Notes under the pieces: generated by a model
Told to the model about the DNA's origin: nothing
The model's database searches: none
What the model saw: the letters and a program-made list of their open reading frames with translations, nothing else
Translations under genes and position numbers: made by a program
NCBI GenBank assembly: GCA_946622835.1
Contig: CAMOQI010000037.1
Span: forward strand, 1-7,228
Length of the DNA stretch: 7,228 nt
Reading direction: 5' to 3'
Origin: an uncultured Candidatus Melainabacteria bacterium
GTDB lineage: Bacteria > Cyanobacteriota > Vampirovibrionia > Gastranaerophilales > Gastranaerophilaceae
Part shown: one piece after another, positions 1-5,432 of the stretch
Numbering within the stretch: the stretch's first letter is position 1
How the letters are laid out: each line of letters starts with the position of its first letter

Positions 1-83
1 GGCGTCAGCCGGAGTCGGGTGGGGTATGATGTATATTTAACCTCACCCCTACCCCCTCTGCTAAAATCAGGACAGGGGAGAAT
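1..83 (+). repeat. Dispersed repeat, left copy (inverted partner at 7119-7203)
   Basis: These bases match the reverse complement of 7119-7203 at roughly 90% identity by eye. The longest exact block is about 30 bases, at 27-56. The unit begins GGCGTCAGCCG, passes through a GTATATTTAACC core and a C-rich tract, and ends in a GGGGAGAAT tail. The part at 53-78 folds only imperfectly here, a CCCCT/AGGGG stem with mismatches, whereas the right copy has a perfect stem. No reading frame or transposase is attached. It is probably a non-coding dispersed repeat, and its position at the very edge suggests the sequence was cut at the repeat. Confidence 0.85.
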
Positions 84-105
84 GTAACAATCCGGGCATA
101 TTTGA

Positions 106-134
106 TTGACTTGGAAAATTTCTTCAACTAATAT
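106..134 (+). promoter_or_regulatory. Candidate sigma70 promoter for the 469-3168 gene cluster
   Basis: TTGACT at 106-111 (five of six to the -35 consensus) is followed after exactly 17 bases by TAATAT at 129-134 (four of six to the -10 consensus). Transcription would begin near 141 and run through the tandem repeats and hairpins to the first gene at 469, giving a leader of about 330 nt. This is a consensus match only. In AT-rich DNA such matches also occur by chance, but I noticed no better candidate closer to the gene. Confidence 0.4.
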
Positions 135-200
135 CAAGACAAAGAGGAAATGGAGTGAATATCTCCAACTGTAGCCGCAGCCGTAAAAGTCGGAATGCTC

Positions 201-377
201 GGGGTAAATACACTCACCAATCGTGGTTTATGTTGTGAAATCAACGCGCTACGCGAGGTGGGGTAAATATCCTCACCAATCGTGGTTTATGTTGTGAAAT
301 CAACGCGCTACGCGAGGTGGGGTAAATACACTCATCAACCGCGGATTATTTTGTATGTCCAACGCGCTCCGCAAAAA
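201..377 (+). repeat. 59-bp tandem repeat, three copies
   Basis: The copies are 201-259, 260-318 and 319-377. The first two differ at only two bases (CAC versus TCC, near the tenth to twelfth base). The third keeps the GGGGTAAATACACTCA start and the AACGCGCT segment but diverges elsewhere. A still more diverged copy may precede the array at about 152-200, starting GGAGTGAATATC. Each of the first two copies contains CGCGCTACGCG (245-255 and 304-314), a four-pair GC stem with a three-base loop that stands out in AT-rich DNA. The 59-base period is not a multiple of three, so a coding repeat is unlikely. It lies in the predicted leader of the downstream cluster. Confidence 0.9.
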
Positions 378-388
378 GAGTGGATAAA

Positions 389-435
389 TGTTACCGGCGA
401 TAAGTAACACCCCAGAAAAGATTTAATCTTTTGGG
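389..435 (+). other. Two consecutive hairpins in the leader
   Basis: The first is TGTTAC (389-394) pairing with GTAACA (404-409) around a nine-base loop. The second is AAAAGATT (416-423) mirrored by AATCTTTT (425-432), extended by CCC (411-413) with GGG (433-435) across a two-base AG bulge. The middle of the second palindrome must open to form a loop. Together with the terminator-like hairpin just downstream they make a string of three stems immediately before the first gene. A structured leader element is possible; I do not recognise a riboswitch class in it. Confidence 0.45.
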
Positions 436-439
436 CTGC

Positions 440-468
440 CCTCTTGTTGAAAATAAAGAGGTTTTTTT
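440..468 (+). terminator. Terminator-like hairpin with U7 tract that overlaps the ribosome-binding site of the 469 gene
   Basis: CCTCTT (440-445) pairs with AAGAGG (456-461) around a ten-base loop, and seven T residues (462-468) follow directly. This is the layout of a short intrinsic terminator. The right arm, AAAGAGG, is also the only Shine-Dalgarno-like sequence before the ATG at 469, with seven bases between. The stem could therefore end transcription, hide the ribosome site, or both. The stem is only six pairs with three or four GC, so it is weak, and the T run may simply be the spacer of an ordinary start. Confidence 0.4.
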
Positions 469-1158
469 ATGTCTTTATCAGCAGCAAACGTACATAATCA
501 TGCAAAAGCCGCGGCTTGTCCACACGGATTGCCACCGGGGGCTTGTCCGATTTGCAGCGGGATGGCAGGAGGGAATTCTACAACCAAACGTGATATACCG
601 CGCAACCCCGGTGAGATGACTTATAATCAGTGTGCTGCAATAGGGGCAATCCTAAAGGCGCAAAAACACGCAAAACAACAAGCTAAAATTGCCGAACAAT
701 CAAGACAAGAAGCCTTAACTAATTTTCAAAAAAATATTACGGCAACCCGCCAAAGAATTCTTCAATACGCCTCGATGATTTCAAACTCAATGCCCCCAAT
801 CATTGCAAAACCTATAAATTTTATCCTGACAGCGATTGTAGGTAATGTTTTAAATATCATCAGAAATTTGCCAATGTCGGTTGTTAATATAATTAATTCA
901 TTCAACGCGAAATTTGTTGATATCTCGGATAAGTTGGCTGCAGTTTGGGGCGAATTTAAAAATGCGGTTGAAGAAAATATTTCTAAATTTTTCTCAAAAA
1001 TTAAGCAAAAATTTAAATTACTATTTGTATTCGGAACTCAAGAAACAGACGATGAAGAAAAGAAAATTGAAGAAGACAAAAGAACTTTTGAGGTTAAAAC
1101 TTTTATCCATAAATTATATAGAAGATTAAAAAACAAACAAGAAAAGGTGACGGAATAA
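469..1158 (+). CDS. Hypothetical protein with N-terminal Cys/His motif and central hydrophobic segment (229 aa)
   Basis: I do not recognise the family. Near the N terminus is CPHGLPPGACPIC, giving C17-x-H19-x6-C26-x2-C29, followed by SGMAGG. Four Cys/His ligands in this spacing could bind zinc. Residues 60-100 are rich in Ala, Lys and Gln and read as a helix, probably coiled coil. Residues 110-132 (PIIAKPINFILTAIVGNVL...) are hydrophobic and may be a membrane or membrane-surface helix; 140-190 alternate hydrophobic and charged residues as in amphipathic helices. The tail (191-229) is highly charged, acidic and then basic. There is no signal peptide, so the N terminus is probably cytoplasmic. 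The start follows AAAGAGG at a seven-base spacing. The next gene begins one base after the stop, so the two are almost certainly co-transcribed. Confidence 0.8.
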   Translation: MSLSAANVHNHAKAAACPHGLPPGACPICSGMAGGNSTTKRDIPRNPGEMTYNQCAAIGAILKAQKHAKQQAKIAEQSRQEALTNFQKNITATRQRILQYASMISNSMPPIIAKPINFILTAIVGNVLNIIRNLPMSVVNIINSFNAKFVDISDKLAAVWGEFKNAVEENISKFFSKIKQKFKLLFVFGTQETDDEEKKIEEDKRTFEVKTFIHKLYRRLKNKQEKVTE

Positions 1159-1159
1159 T

Positions 1160-2659
1160 ATGAATATAAATCCACTGAAAGATTCTGAAAATATTCGCAA
1201 TCACAGAAACCAGACAGCTTCTCAAAAGAAGAATTCCATTTATACAAAAGAAGGGGTTTTAGTGAATTCTGCAATAAAAGAAGATAATAATCTTAATTCA
1301 ACAAAAGATTCGTTTATAATTTCCGATACTGTTGAAATGCCATCCGAATTGTACGGAAACCGCACAGGGTTAGATAAAAAATTGATACCCTTAAGTGCTA
1401 TAGCCTTGGGGGTTATGTCATCTATTGCAGCAACATCGTGGTTTGTAAAACGCAGTGCAAAAATAGCAAAAGAACTAACTCCAGAAAAATGGCTGCCAAC
1501 ACTCACTCGTAATGTAAACTTGAGCGAGGAAACTTCTCAAGTGGTCTATCAAATGCTTCAAAGCCCCAACAAAAAAACTTTTATCGCGGGTGTTGGTGTT
1601 TTGGCACTTTCTGCTATGGGATTTATGGGAAAAACATTTTTTGACGGCTACAAGGATATTTGGGTAAAAAGAAAAGAAGCCGATATTCAAAAAAATCTTC
1701 AAGAAAACCTCGTTGCCGTAGAAACTCAATCATTTTCAGGCAAAATGCAGATTATAAGAAGTTTACTGTCAAAATATACACAAGATTTTGAAAAATATTT
1801 ATCATATGATAATGAAAAAATATTACAAAATTTTGAAAAAAATTTTAAATCGGATATCTATTTCGGTTCATTAAAAAATAAAAAAACTGATTCAAAGCAA
1901 TCCGGTTTTGGGAATATAGCTCTTGGGATTGCAACAACAATCGGAATTGTCGGATTAGGATTTTTATCGTTCAAAAATCTCAATAAAAGTAAAGTATATT
2001 TAAAAAATGGGCTTGAACGCGCAAAAGATACCATAAAAGAGCTTGTAAAAACCTCAAGCGAAGAAACCAAAAAAACTGACAAAAATAATTTGGAACATAT
2101 GTTTGGCTCTTTGGAAGGTTCCGAAGGTATAGAAGAATTTGTAGCAGAACAAGTGAAAAAATTAAATTGGATAAATTCCGAGGAAAAAACTGAGTTTTTA
2201 AACAAAATTTTAACAAGATTTAAAACTTCAACAACCAGAGTTAATCCAAATATTGGCGGGGACGGAACTCCAAAGCCTGCATTTAATTCATTTGTAAATG
2301 ACTACAAAGCGTTTTTCTACAACTGGCTTATTGATACTGAAAATCCGCAATTTAAACAACTATTCTTTGGAATAACTGGTATAACCGCGGCAAGTTATGG
2401 CGGAAAACTTGTGGGAGATGCAATAAAAGAAGTTCAAGTCAAAAAAATTAATGCGGAAACAGAGCTTGAACTTCAAAAAAGACTCGTTTCAACAGAATTG
2501 AGAAATTTTAAAGCTAAAAAAGATGCGGCAACCAGACCGCTTGTTCAAGAATTTTATAAGCAAGTAGACAGCGGTAAGCGTTCAAAAGAAGAACTTAAAA
2601 CATTGGCGGAAAATGTTTTATTTGAAATTAAAAACGGACCTCCGTATGTATATAGTTAA
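1160..2659 (+). CDS. Hypothetical multi-pass membrane protein (499 aa)
   Basis: I cannot name a family. After a polar N terminus of about 70 residues come hydrophobic segments at about 75-96 (LIPLSAIALGVMSSIAATSW), 141-160 (FIAGVGVLALSAMGFMGKTF), 250-271 (FGNIALGIATTIGIVGLGF) and a weaker one at 401-421 (LFFGITGITAASYGG). Between them lie long Lys/Glu-rich helical stretches, at 165-235, 278-355 and 425-490. The hydrophobic parts are rich in Gly, Ala and Ser, typical of packed membrane helices. No catalytic or nucleotide-binding motif is visible. The ATG follows AAAAGGTG with a spacing of about ten bases, and there is one base between this start and the preceding stop. The tight spacing suggests its product works with the flanking two proteins, perhaps in a membrane complex; that is inference. 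Confidence 0.8.
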   Translation: MNINPLKDSENIRNHRNQTASQKKNSIYTKEGVLVNSAIKEDNNLNSTKDSFIISDTVEMPSELYGNRTGLDKKLIPLSAIALGVMSSIAATSWFVKRSAKIAKELTPEKWLPTLTRNVNLSEETSQVVYQMLQSPNKKTFIAGVGVLALSAMGFMGKTFFDGYKDIWVKRKEADIQKNLQENLVAVETQSFSGKMQIIRSLLSKYTQDFEKYLSYDNEKILQNFEKNFKSDIYFGSLKNKKTDSKQSGFGNIALGIATTIGIVGLGFLSFKNLNKSKVYLKNGLERAKDTIKELVKTSSEETKKTDKNNLEHMFGSLEGSEGIEEFVAEQVKKLNWINSEEKTEFLNKILTRFKTSTTRVNPNIGGDGTPKPAFNSFVNDYKAFFYNWLIDTENPQFKQLFFGITGITAASYGGKLVGDAIKEVQVKKINAETELELQKRLVSTELRNFKAKKDAATRPLVQEFYKQVDSGKRSKEELKTLAENVLFEIKNGPPYVYS

Positions 2660-2670
2660 GGGTATTATTT

Positions 2671-3168
2671 ATGGTTCAAATACAGCAAATTACACATAAT
2701 CAGCCATTTTATTACAAGCCGGCACAACCGTATTATGCCTGCACAAGTTGTCAATTGCCGACAAACAACAGAAATTACTGTATTTTTGATAAAAATGAAG
2801 TTGATTATTTTGTTAATCAAAAAGAACAAGCTCTGCCGTTTTTATCAGAGATTTTGAAACATTCAAATAATGAAGCACAACTGACTGAAACTCTTTATAT
2901 AATTGACAGAATGCTTGATAACGGAGTAAAAGGGGTTGATAAAATGTATCCTGTTTTTTCAAGATTTAACAACACACAATCCCCTAACATCCAAACTTTC
3001 TTAGCGGGCATTTACCGTAAAACACAGGTGCCTGATGCTTTTGGGCCCTTGGTAACAATGCTTATACAAAACAGCTTAAAGCCGCGAAACCCTAATGCAC
3101 CATTTGACCCGAATGAAGAAATAGGAGGCGCAATTTTGAGTTATCTTTCAAACAGATTTAGGAATTAA
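2671..3168 (+). CDS. Hypothetical small helical protein with CxxC (165 aa)
   Basis: The family is unrecognised. The N-terminal 40 residues are rich in Tyr, Gln and Pro and carry C24-x2-C27 and C37, which might bind a metal or form a disulfide. From about residue 42 onward the sequence reads as a run of amphipathic helices (KEQALPFLSEILKH, AQLTETLYIIDRMLDNGV, IQTFLAGIYRK, AFGPLVTMLIQNSL), reminiscent of HEAT-like helical repeats, a weak resemblance. There is no membrane segment or signal peptide. AAGGG at 2658-2662 overlaps the previous stop codon and lies eight bases before the ATG, so translation is probably linked to the gene before it. Its stop overlaps that of ispF on the other strand. 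It is probably a soluble partner of the two upstream products. Confidence 0.78.
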   Translation: MVQIQQITHNQPFYYKPAQPYYACTSCQLPTNNRNYCIFDKNEVDYFVNQKEQALPFLSEILKHSNNEAQLTETLYIIDRMLDNGVKGVDKMYPVFSRFNNTQSPNIQTFLAGIYRKTQVPDAFGPLVTMLIQNSLKPRNPNAPFDPNEEIGGAILSYLSNRFRN

Positions 3169-3641
3169 ATTTTTTCAAGCATTACAACGGCATTTGCTTC
3201 TATTGCTAAATTTTGCCCGACCGCATCCAGTTTTTCTTTAGTTTTGGCTTTGATTGACATATCATCTGCCGAAACGTTCAAAATTTTGCATAAAATTTCT
3301 TTCATTTTAGGAATGTAGGGCATCATTTTCGGGGCTTGGGCAATAATATTACTGTCAATATTTACTATTTTATACCCATGTTGTTTTACAAGTTCAAATA
3401 CGTGTTTTAACAAGATTGTCGAATCTATATTTTTATATTTCGGATCGGTATCGGGAAATAATGTTCCGATATCGTCAAGCGCCAAAGCTCCAAGCATTGC
3501 ATCAATCAATGCATGGATTAAAACATCGGCATCAGAATGTCCTAAAAGACCTTTTTCATGAGTAATTTTAATTCCGCCGATTATTAAATCTCTGCCTTCA
3601 ATAAGTTTGTGGATATCATATCCTATACCGATTCTATACAT
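3165..3641 (-). CDS. ispF: 2-C-methyl-D-erythritol 2,4-cyclodiphosphate synthase
   Basis: IspF makes 2-C-methyl-D-erythritol 2,4-cyclodiphosphate, with release of CMP, in the cytoplasmic non-mevalonate (MEP) isoprenoid pathway. The 158-residue length is typical of the family. Visible hallmarks are GYDIH near the N terminus (D9 and H11, metal ligands), LLGHSDADVLIHALIDAMLGA (H43 the third metal ligand; H35-S-D37 active-site loop), DIGTLFPDTDP at 57-67, and KAKTKEKLDAVG at 131-142 with the family T and E (T134, E136). The ATG is preceded by TGAGGT, a good ribosome site about eight bases away. ispD, often adjacent or fused, is not in the window. Its stop codon is interleaved with that of the convergent 165-residue gene, so no separate terminator fits between them. 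Confidence 0.97.
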   Translation of the reverse strand: MYRIGIGYDIHKLIEGRDLIIGGIKITHEKGLLGHSDADVLIHALIDAMLGALALDDIGTLFPDTDPKYKNIDSTILLKHVFELVKQHGYKIVNIDSNIIAQAPKMMPYIPKMKEILCKILNVSADDMSIKAKTKEKLDAVGQNLAIEANAVVMLEKI

Positions 3642-3663
3642 TATTTTGACCTCATCTATTTGG

Positions 3664-3672
3664 ATTATAGCA
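3664..3672 (-). promoter_or_regulatory. Extended -10 promoter for ispF
   Basis: On the minus strand this reads TGCTATAAT, a perfect TATAAT hexamer with the TG extension one base upstream. Transcription would start near 3657, giving a leader of about 15 nt that includes the TGAGGT ribosome site. No good -35 hexamer is visible at 16-18 bases, which is usual for extended -10 promoters. Confidence 0.6.
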
Positions 3673-3702
3673 TATTTTTTACTAATATGGTAGATTTGTA
3701 AT

Positions 3703-4059
3703 ATGTCAAAAGGAATAGTTGTAAATCGTCAAATAAATACCCAAACTACCGTCTCTCAACCTGTTTATGATGATTCGTTGGGCAGTTTACCATTTTATTA
3801 TTTTCTGGATATCAGATTTTGCACATTATTAATTGTTTTGGGGATAATTGCAGGAATTGTAGAGTTTTTAGTTATGGAAGGTTTGATTCTTCTACCCTTT
3901 AAAAAAAAGAATTATGTTTGTATAAAATGCAAATATATGTTCTCTCAATCCGGAAAACCTAGGATTTGTCCGTTGTGTGGAGGAAGTGTCATATCTGAAA
4001 AAGAATATAAAAAGAGTATGAAAATTGCTGAATTATACAAGAAAACAAACAATTATTAA
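3703..4059 (+). CDS. Small membrane protein with C-terminal zinc ribbon (118 aa)
   Basis: No specific family is recognised. The N-terminal 35 residues are polar, followed by one strong transmembrane segment at about 41-65 (TLLIVLGIIAGIVEFLVMEG and beyond) and a basic stop-transfer stretch (PFKKKN). The C-terminal part has C73-x2-C76 and C89-x2-C92, a rubredoxin-like zinc ribbon, in the pattern CIKC ... CPLC, and then a Lys-rich tail. The positive-inside rule would place the zinc ribbon in the cytoplasm. The ribosome site is poor: GGTAG about ten bases before the ATG is the best available. A start at M58 would lose the membrane segment, so the upstream ATG is preferred. It diverges from ispF across 61 bases, and its stop is interleaved with that of the HAD gene. 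Confidence 0.75.
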   Translation: MSKGIVVNRQINTQTTVSQPVYDDSLGSLPFYYFLDIRFCTLLIVLGIIAGIVEFLVMEGLILLPFKKKNYVCIKCKYMFSQSGKPRICPLCGGSVISEKEYKKSMKIAELYKKTNNY

Positions 4060-4844
4060 AGAACAAATTTTTCCACAGCTTTTACAAATCCGTCGTTTTC
4101 AACACTATCAGTAATATAGTTTGCGACTCTTTTTATTCCGTCTGTGCCATTTGCCATCGCAACTCCAATTCCGCCAGCTTCTATAAGATCAATATCATTA
4201 TCCTGATCACCTATGGTTAAAATTTCTTCTTTCTTAAATCCCCACATATCAGCCAAAAACTCTACACCTAAAGATTTTTTTGCTTCGGGTGAACCTATTT
4301 CACAATAATATGGCGTGGATTTGACGATATATAATTCGGGATATTTTTGTTTCAGTTCCTCAACCCAGCCACTAACTTTTTGTGCATCATCCAAATCTAT
4401 TGCTAATATTTTATTAACATTTTTTATTTCCAAATCGTCAAACGAGCATACCGTATAATCTATATACTTTCCGTCAACGTAATATTTTATTATTTTGTTG
4501 TCATTTTCTACGTATAGTTTATCGTCAATATACAGATTTATGTGGATGCCATTGCTTCTTGCCCATTTAATAACATCTTTTGCATAATCAGATCCGAGAT
4601 TTTTATTATAAAGTGTTTTCCCGTTAATATCTTTTATCAATCCGCCTTGGTATGAAATTATGGGGGTATTTAAGTTTAAATCTTTTGCTGCATGGATTGC
4701 TGATGCGTGCATTCTGCCTGTAACAAGAACAACTTTTATCCCCAATTGAGTTAATTTATTTATACAAGATTTGACACGCGGAGAAAAATCTTTTCCCCAA
4801 GCCAAAATTGTTCCGTCAATATCTGTTGCAATCATTTTTATCAT
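4056..4844 (-). CDS. HAD-superfamily (Cof-type) phosphatase, 262 aa
   Basis: This is a cytoplasmic Mg-dependent phosphohydrolase of the Cof/YbiV-like HAD group, which acts on sugar phosphates and other small phosphates; the substrate cannot be read from sequence. With the start at 4844, motif I is DIDGT (D8 nucleophile, D10 acid/base), motif II is VLVTGR (T42), motif III Lys lies in SPEAKKSLG (K189 or K190), and motif IV is GDQDND (D213, D217). The region between motifs II and III is the C2-type cap. The frame is open to an ATG at 4883, but I chose 4844 because MIKMIATDIDGT is the usual family start, AAAGGG lies eight bases before it, and it forms an ATGA overlap with the upstream NUDIX stop. 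That arrangement implies translational coupling. Confidence 0.92.
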   Translation of the reverse strand: MIKMIATDIDGTILAWGKDFSPRVKSCINKLTQLGIKVVLVTGRMHASAIHAAKDLNLNTPIISYQGGLIKDINGKTLYNKNLGSDYAKDVIKWARSNGIHINLYIDDKLYVENDNKIIKYYVDGKYIDYTVCSFDDLEIKNVNKILAIDLDDAQKVSGWVEELKQKYPELYIVKSTPYYCEIGSPEAKKSLGVEFLADMWGFKKEEILTIGDQDNDIDLIEAGGIGVAMANGTDGIKRVANYITDSVENDGFVKAVEKFVL

Positions 4845-5380
4845 ATTAAATACCCTTTGAAAAATGCTCTGGATAAGGCGCAAATTGTTTTGGAATCGTT
4901 TATTTCCCCTTCTTTTATCATTTCAAATACGTCTGATAATTTATATTCATAACATTTTATAATTTCACCATCGTCGGGATGTTCTCCCACAAAATCCAGT
5001 TCTGTTGCAAAATAAAGATATAATTTTTCCGTACAAATGCCGGGGGTTGTGTTTATATAACCTAGGGGTTTCCAGATTTTTGCACTGTATCCTGTTTCTT
5101 CTTCAAGTTCACGTTTTGCGGCATTATCAGGATTTTCGCCAACTTCAAGCTTGCCTGCCGGAAGTTCAAGGTTTGTTGATTTTAGGGCATAACGATATTG
5201 CTTTACAAGCAGGATGGTTTCTTTATCTTTCATAGCAACGATTACCACTCCGCCTGAATGTATAATTATTTCACGAAAAGATTTTTGACCGTCACCTAAC
5301 TCAATTTCATCTTTTACAACGGTCATAACTTTTCCGTCATACACCACATTTGAATTTAGCGTCTTTTCCTCAAATTCCAT
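4841..5380 (-). CDS. nudF: NUDIX hydrolase, probable ADP-ribose pyrophosphatase
   Basis: It probably hydrolyses ADP-ribose to AMP and ribose 5-phosphate in the cytoplasm. The 179 residues contain a perfect Nudix box at 76-98: G76-x5-E82-x7-R90-E-L-x-E-E-x-G97-Y, with E94 and E95 the expected metal ligands. The preceding LELPAG and the VKQYRY stretch are typical of ADP-ribose pyrophosphatases, and the N-terminal pattern EEKT...GKV also fits the NudF group, which supports the start at 5380. There is no Shine-Dalgarno sequence before it; instead a -10-like TGTTAAAAT ends six bases before the ATG, which would give a leaderless mRNA. The stop overlaps the HAD start (ATGA), so the two form an operon. 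Another nucleoside-diphosphate sugar as substrate is possible. Confidence 0.93.
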   Translation of the reverse strand: MEFEEKTLNSNVVYDGKVMTVVKDEIELGDGQKSFREIIIHSGGVVIVAMKDKETILLVKQYRYALKSTNLELPAGKLEVGENPDNAAKRELEEETGYSAKIWKPLGYINTTPGICTEKLYLYFATELDFVGEHPDDGEIIKCYEYKLSDVFEMIKEGEINDSKTICALSRAFFKGYLI

Positions 5381-5386
5381 AGGTGT

Positions 5387-5395
5387 ATTTTAACA
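5387..5395 (-). promoter_or_regulatory. Candidate extended -10 for a leaderless NUDIX-HAD transcript
   Basis: The minus strand reads TGTTAAAAT: TG, one base, then TAAAAT (five of six to consensus). Six bases separate it from the ATG at 5380, so the initiating A would be at or next to the first base of the start codon. The absence of any purine-rich ribosome site in front of this gene supports a leaderless start. No clear -35 is visible. Alternatively the gene is read from hydG, 52 bases upstream. Confidence 0.4.
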
Positions 5396-5432
5396 TGACA
5401 TACAAAATAATAAAAGATTGTAAAACTTAAAC

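Noticed and set aside
201..377. CRISPR array
   Set aside because: The 59-bp units abut with no unique spacers, there are only three, and no cas gene is present.
3646..3675. Promoter for the 118-residue gene (TTGACC with GCATAT)
   Set aside because: The -10 match is poor and the spacing of 18 to 19 is not compelling; not listed as a feature.
4845..4883. Upstream HAD start with 13 extra residues
   Set aside because: There is a better ribosome site, family-like N terminus and ATGA coupling at 4844.
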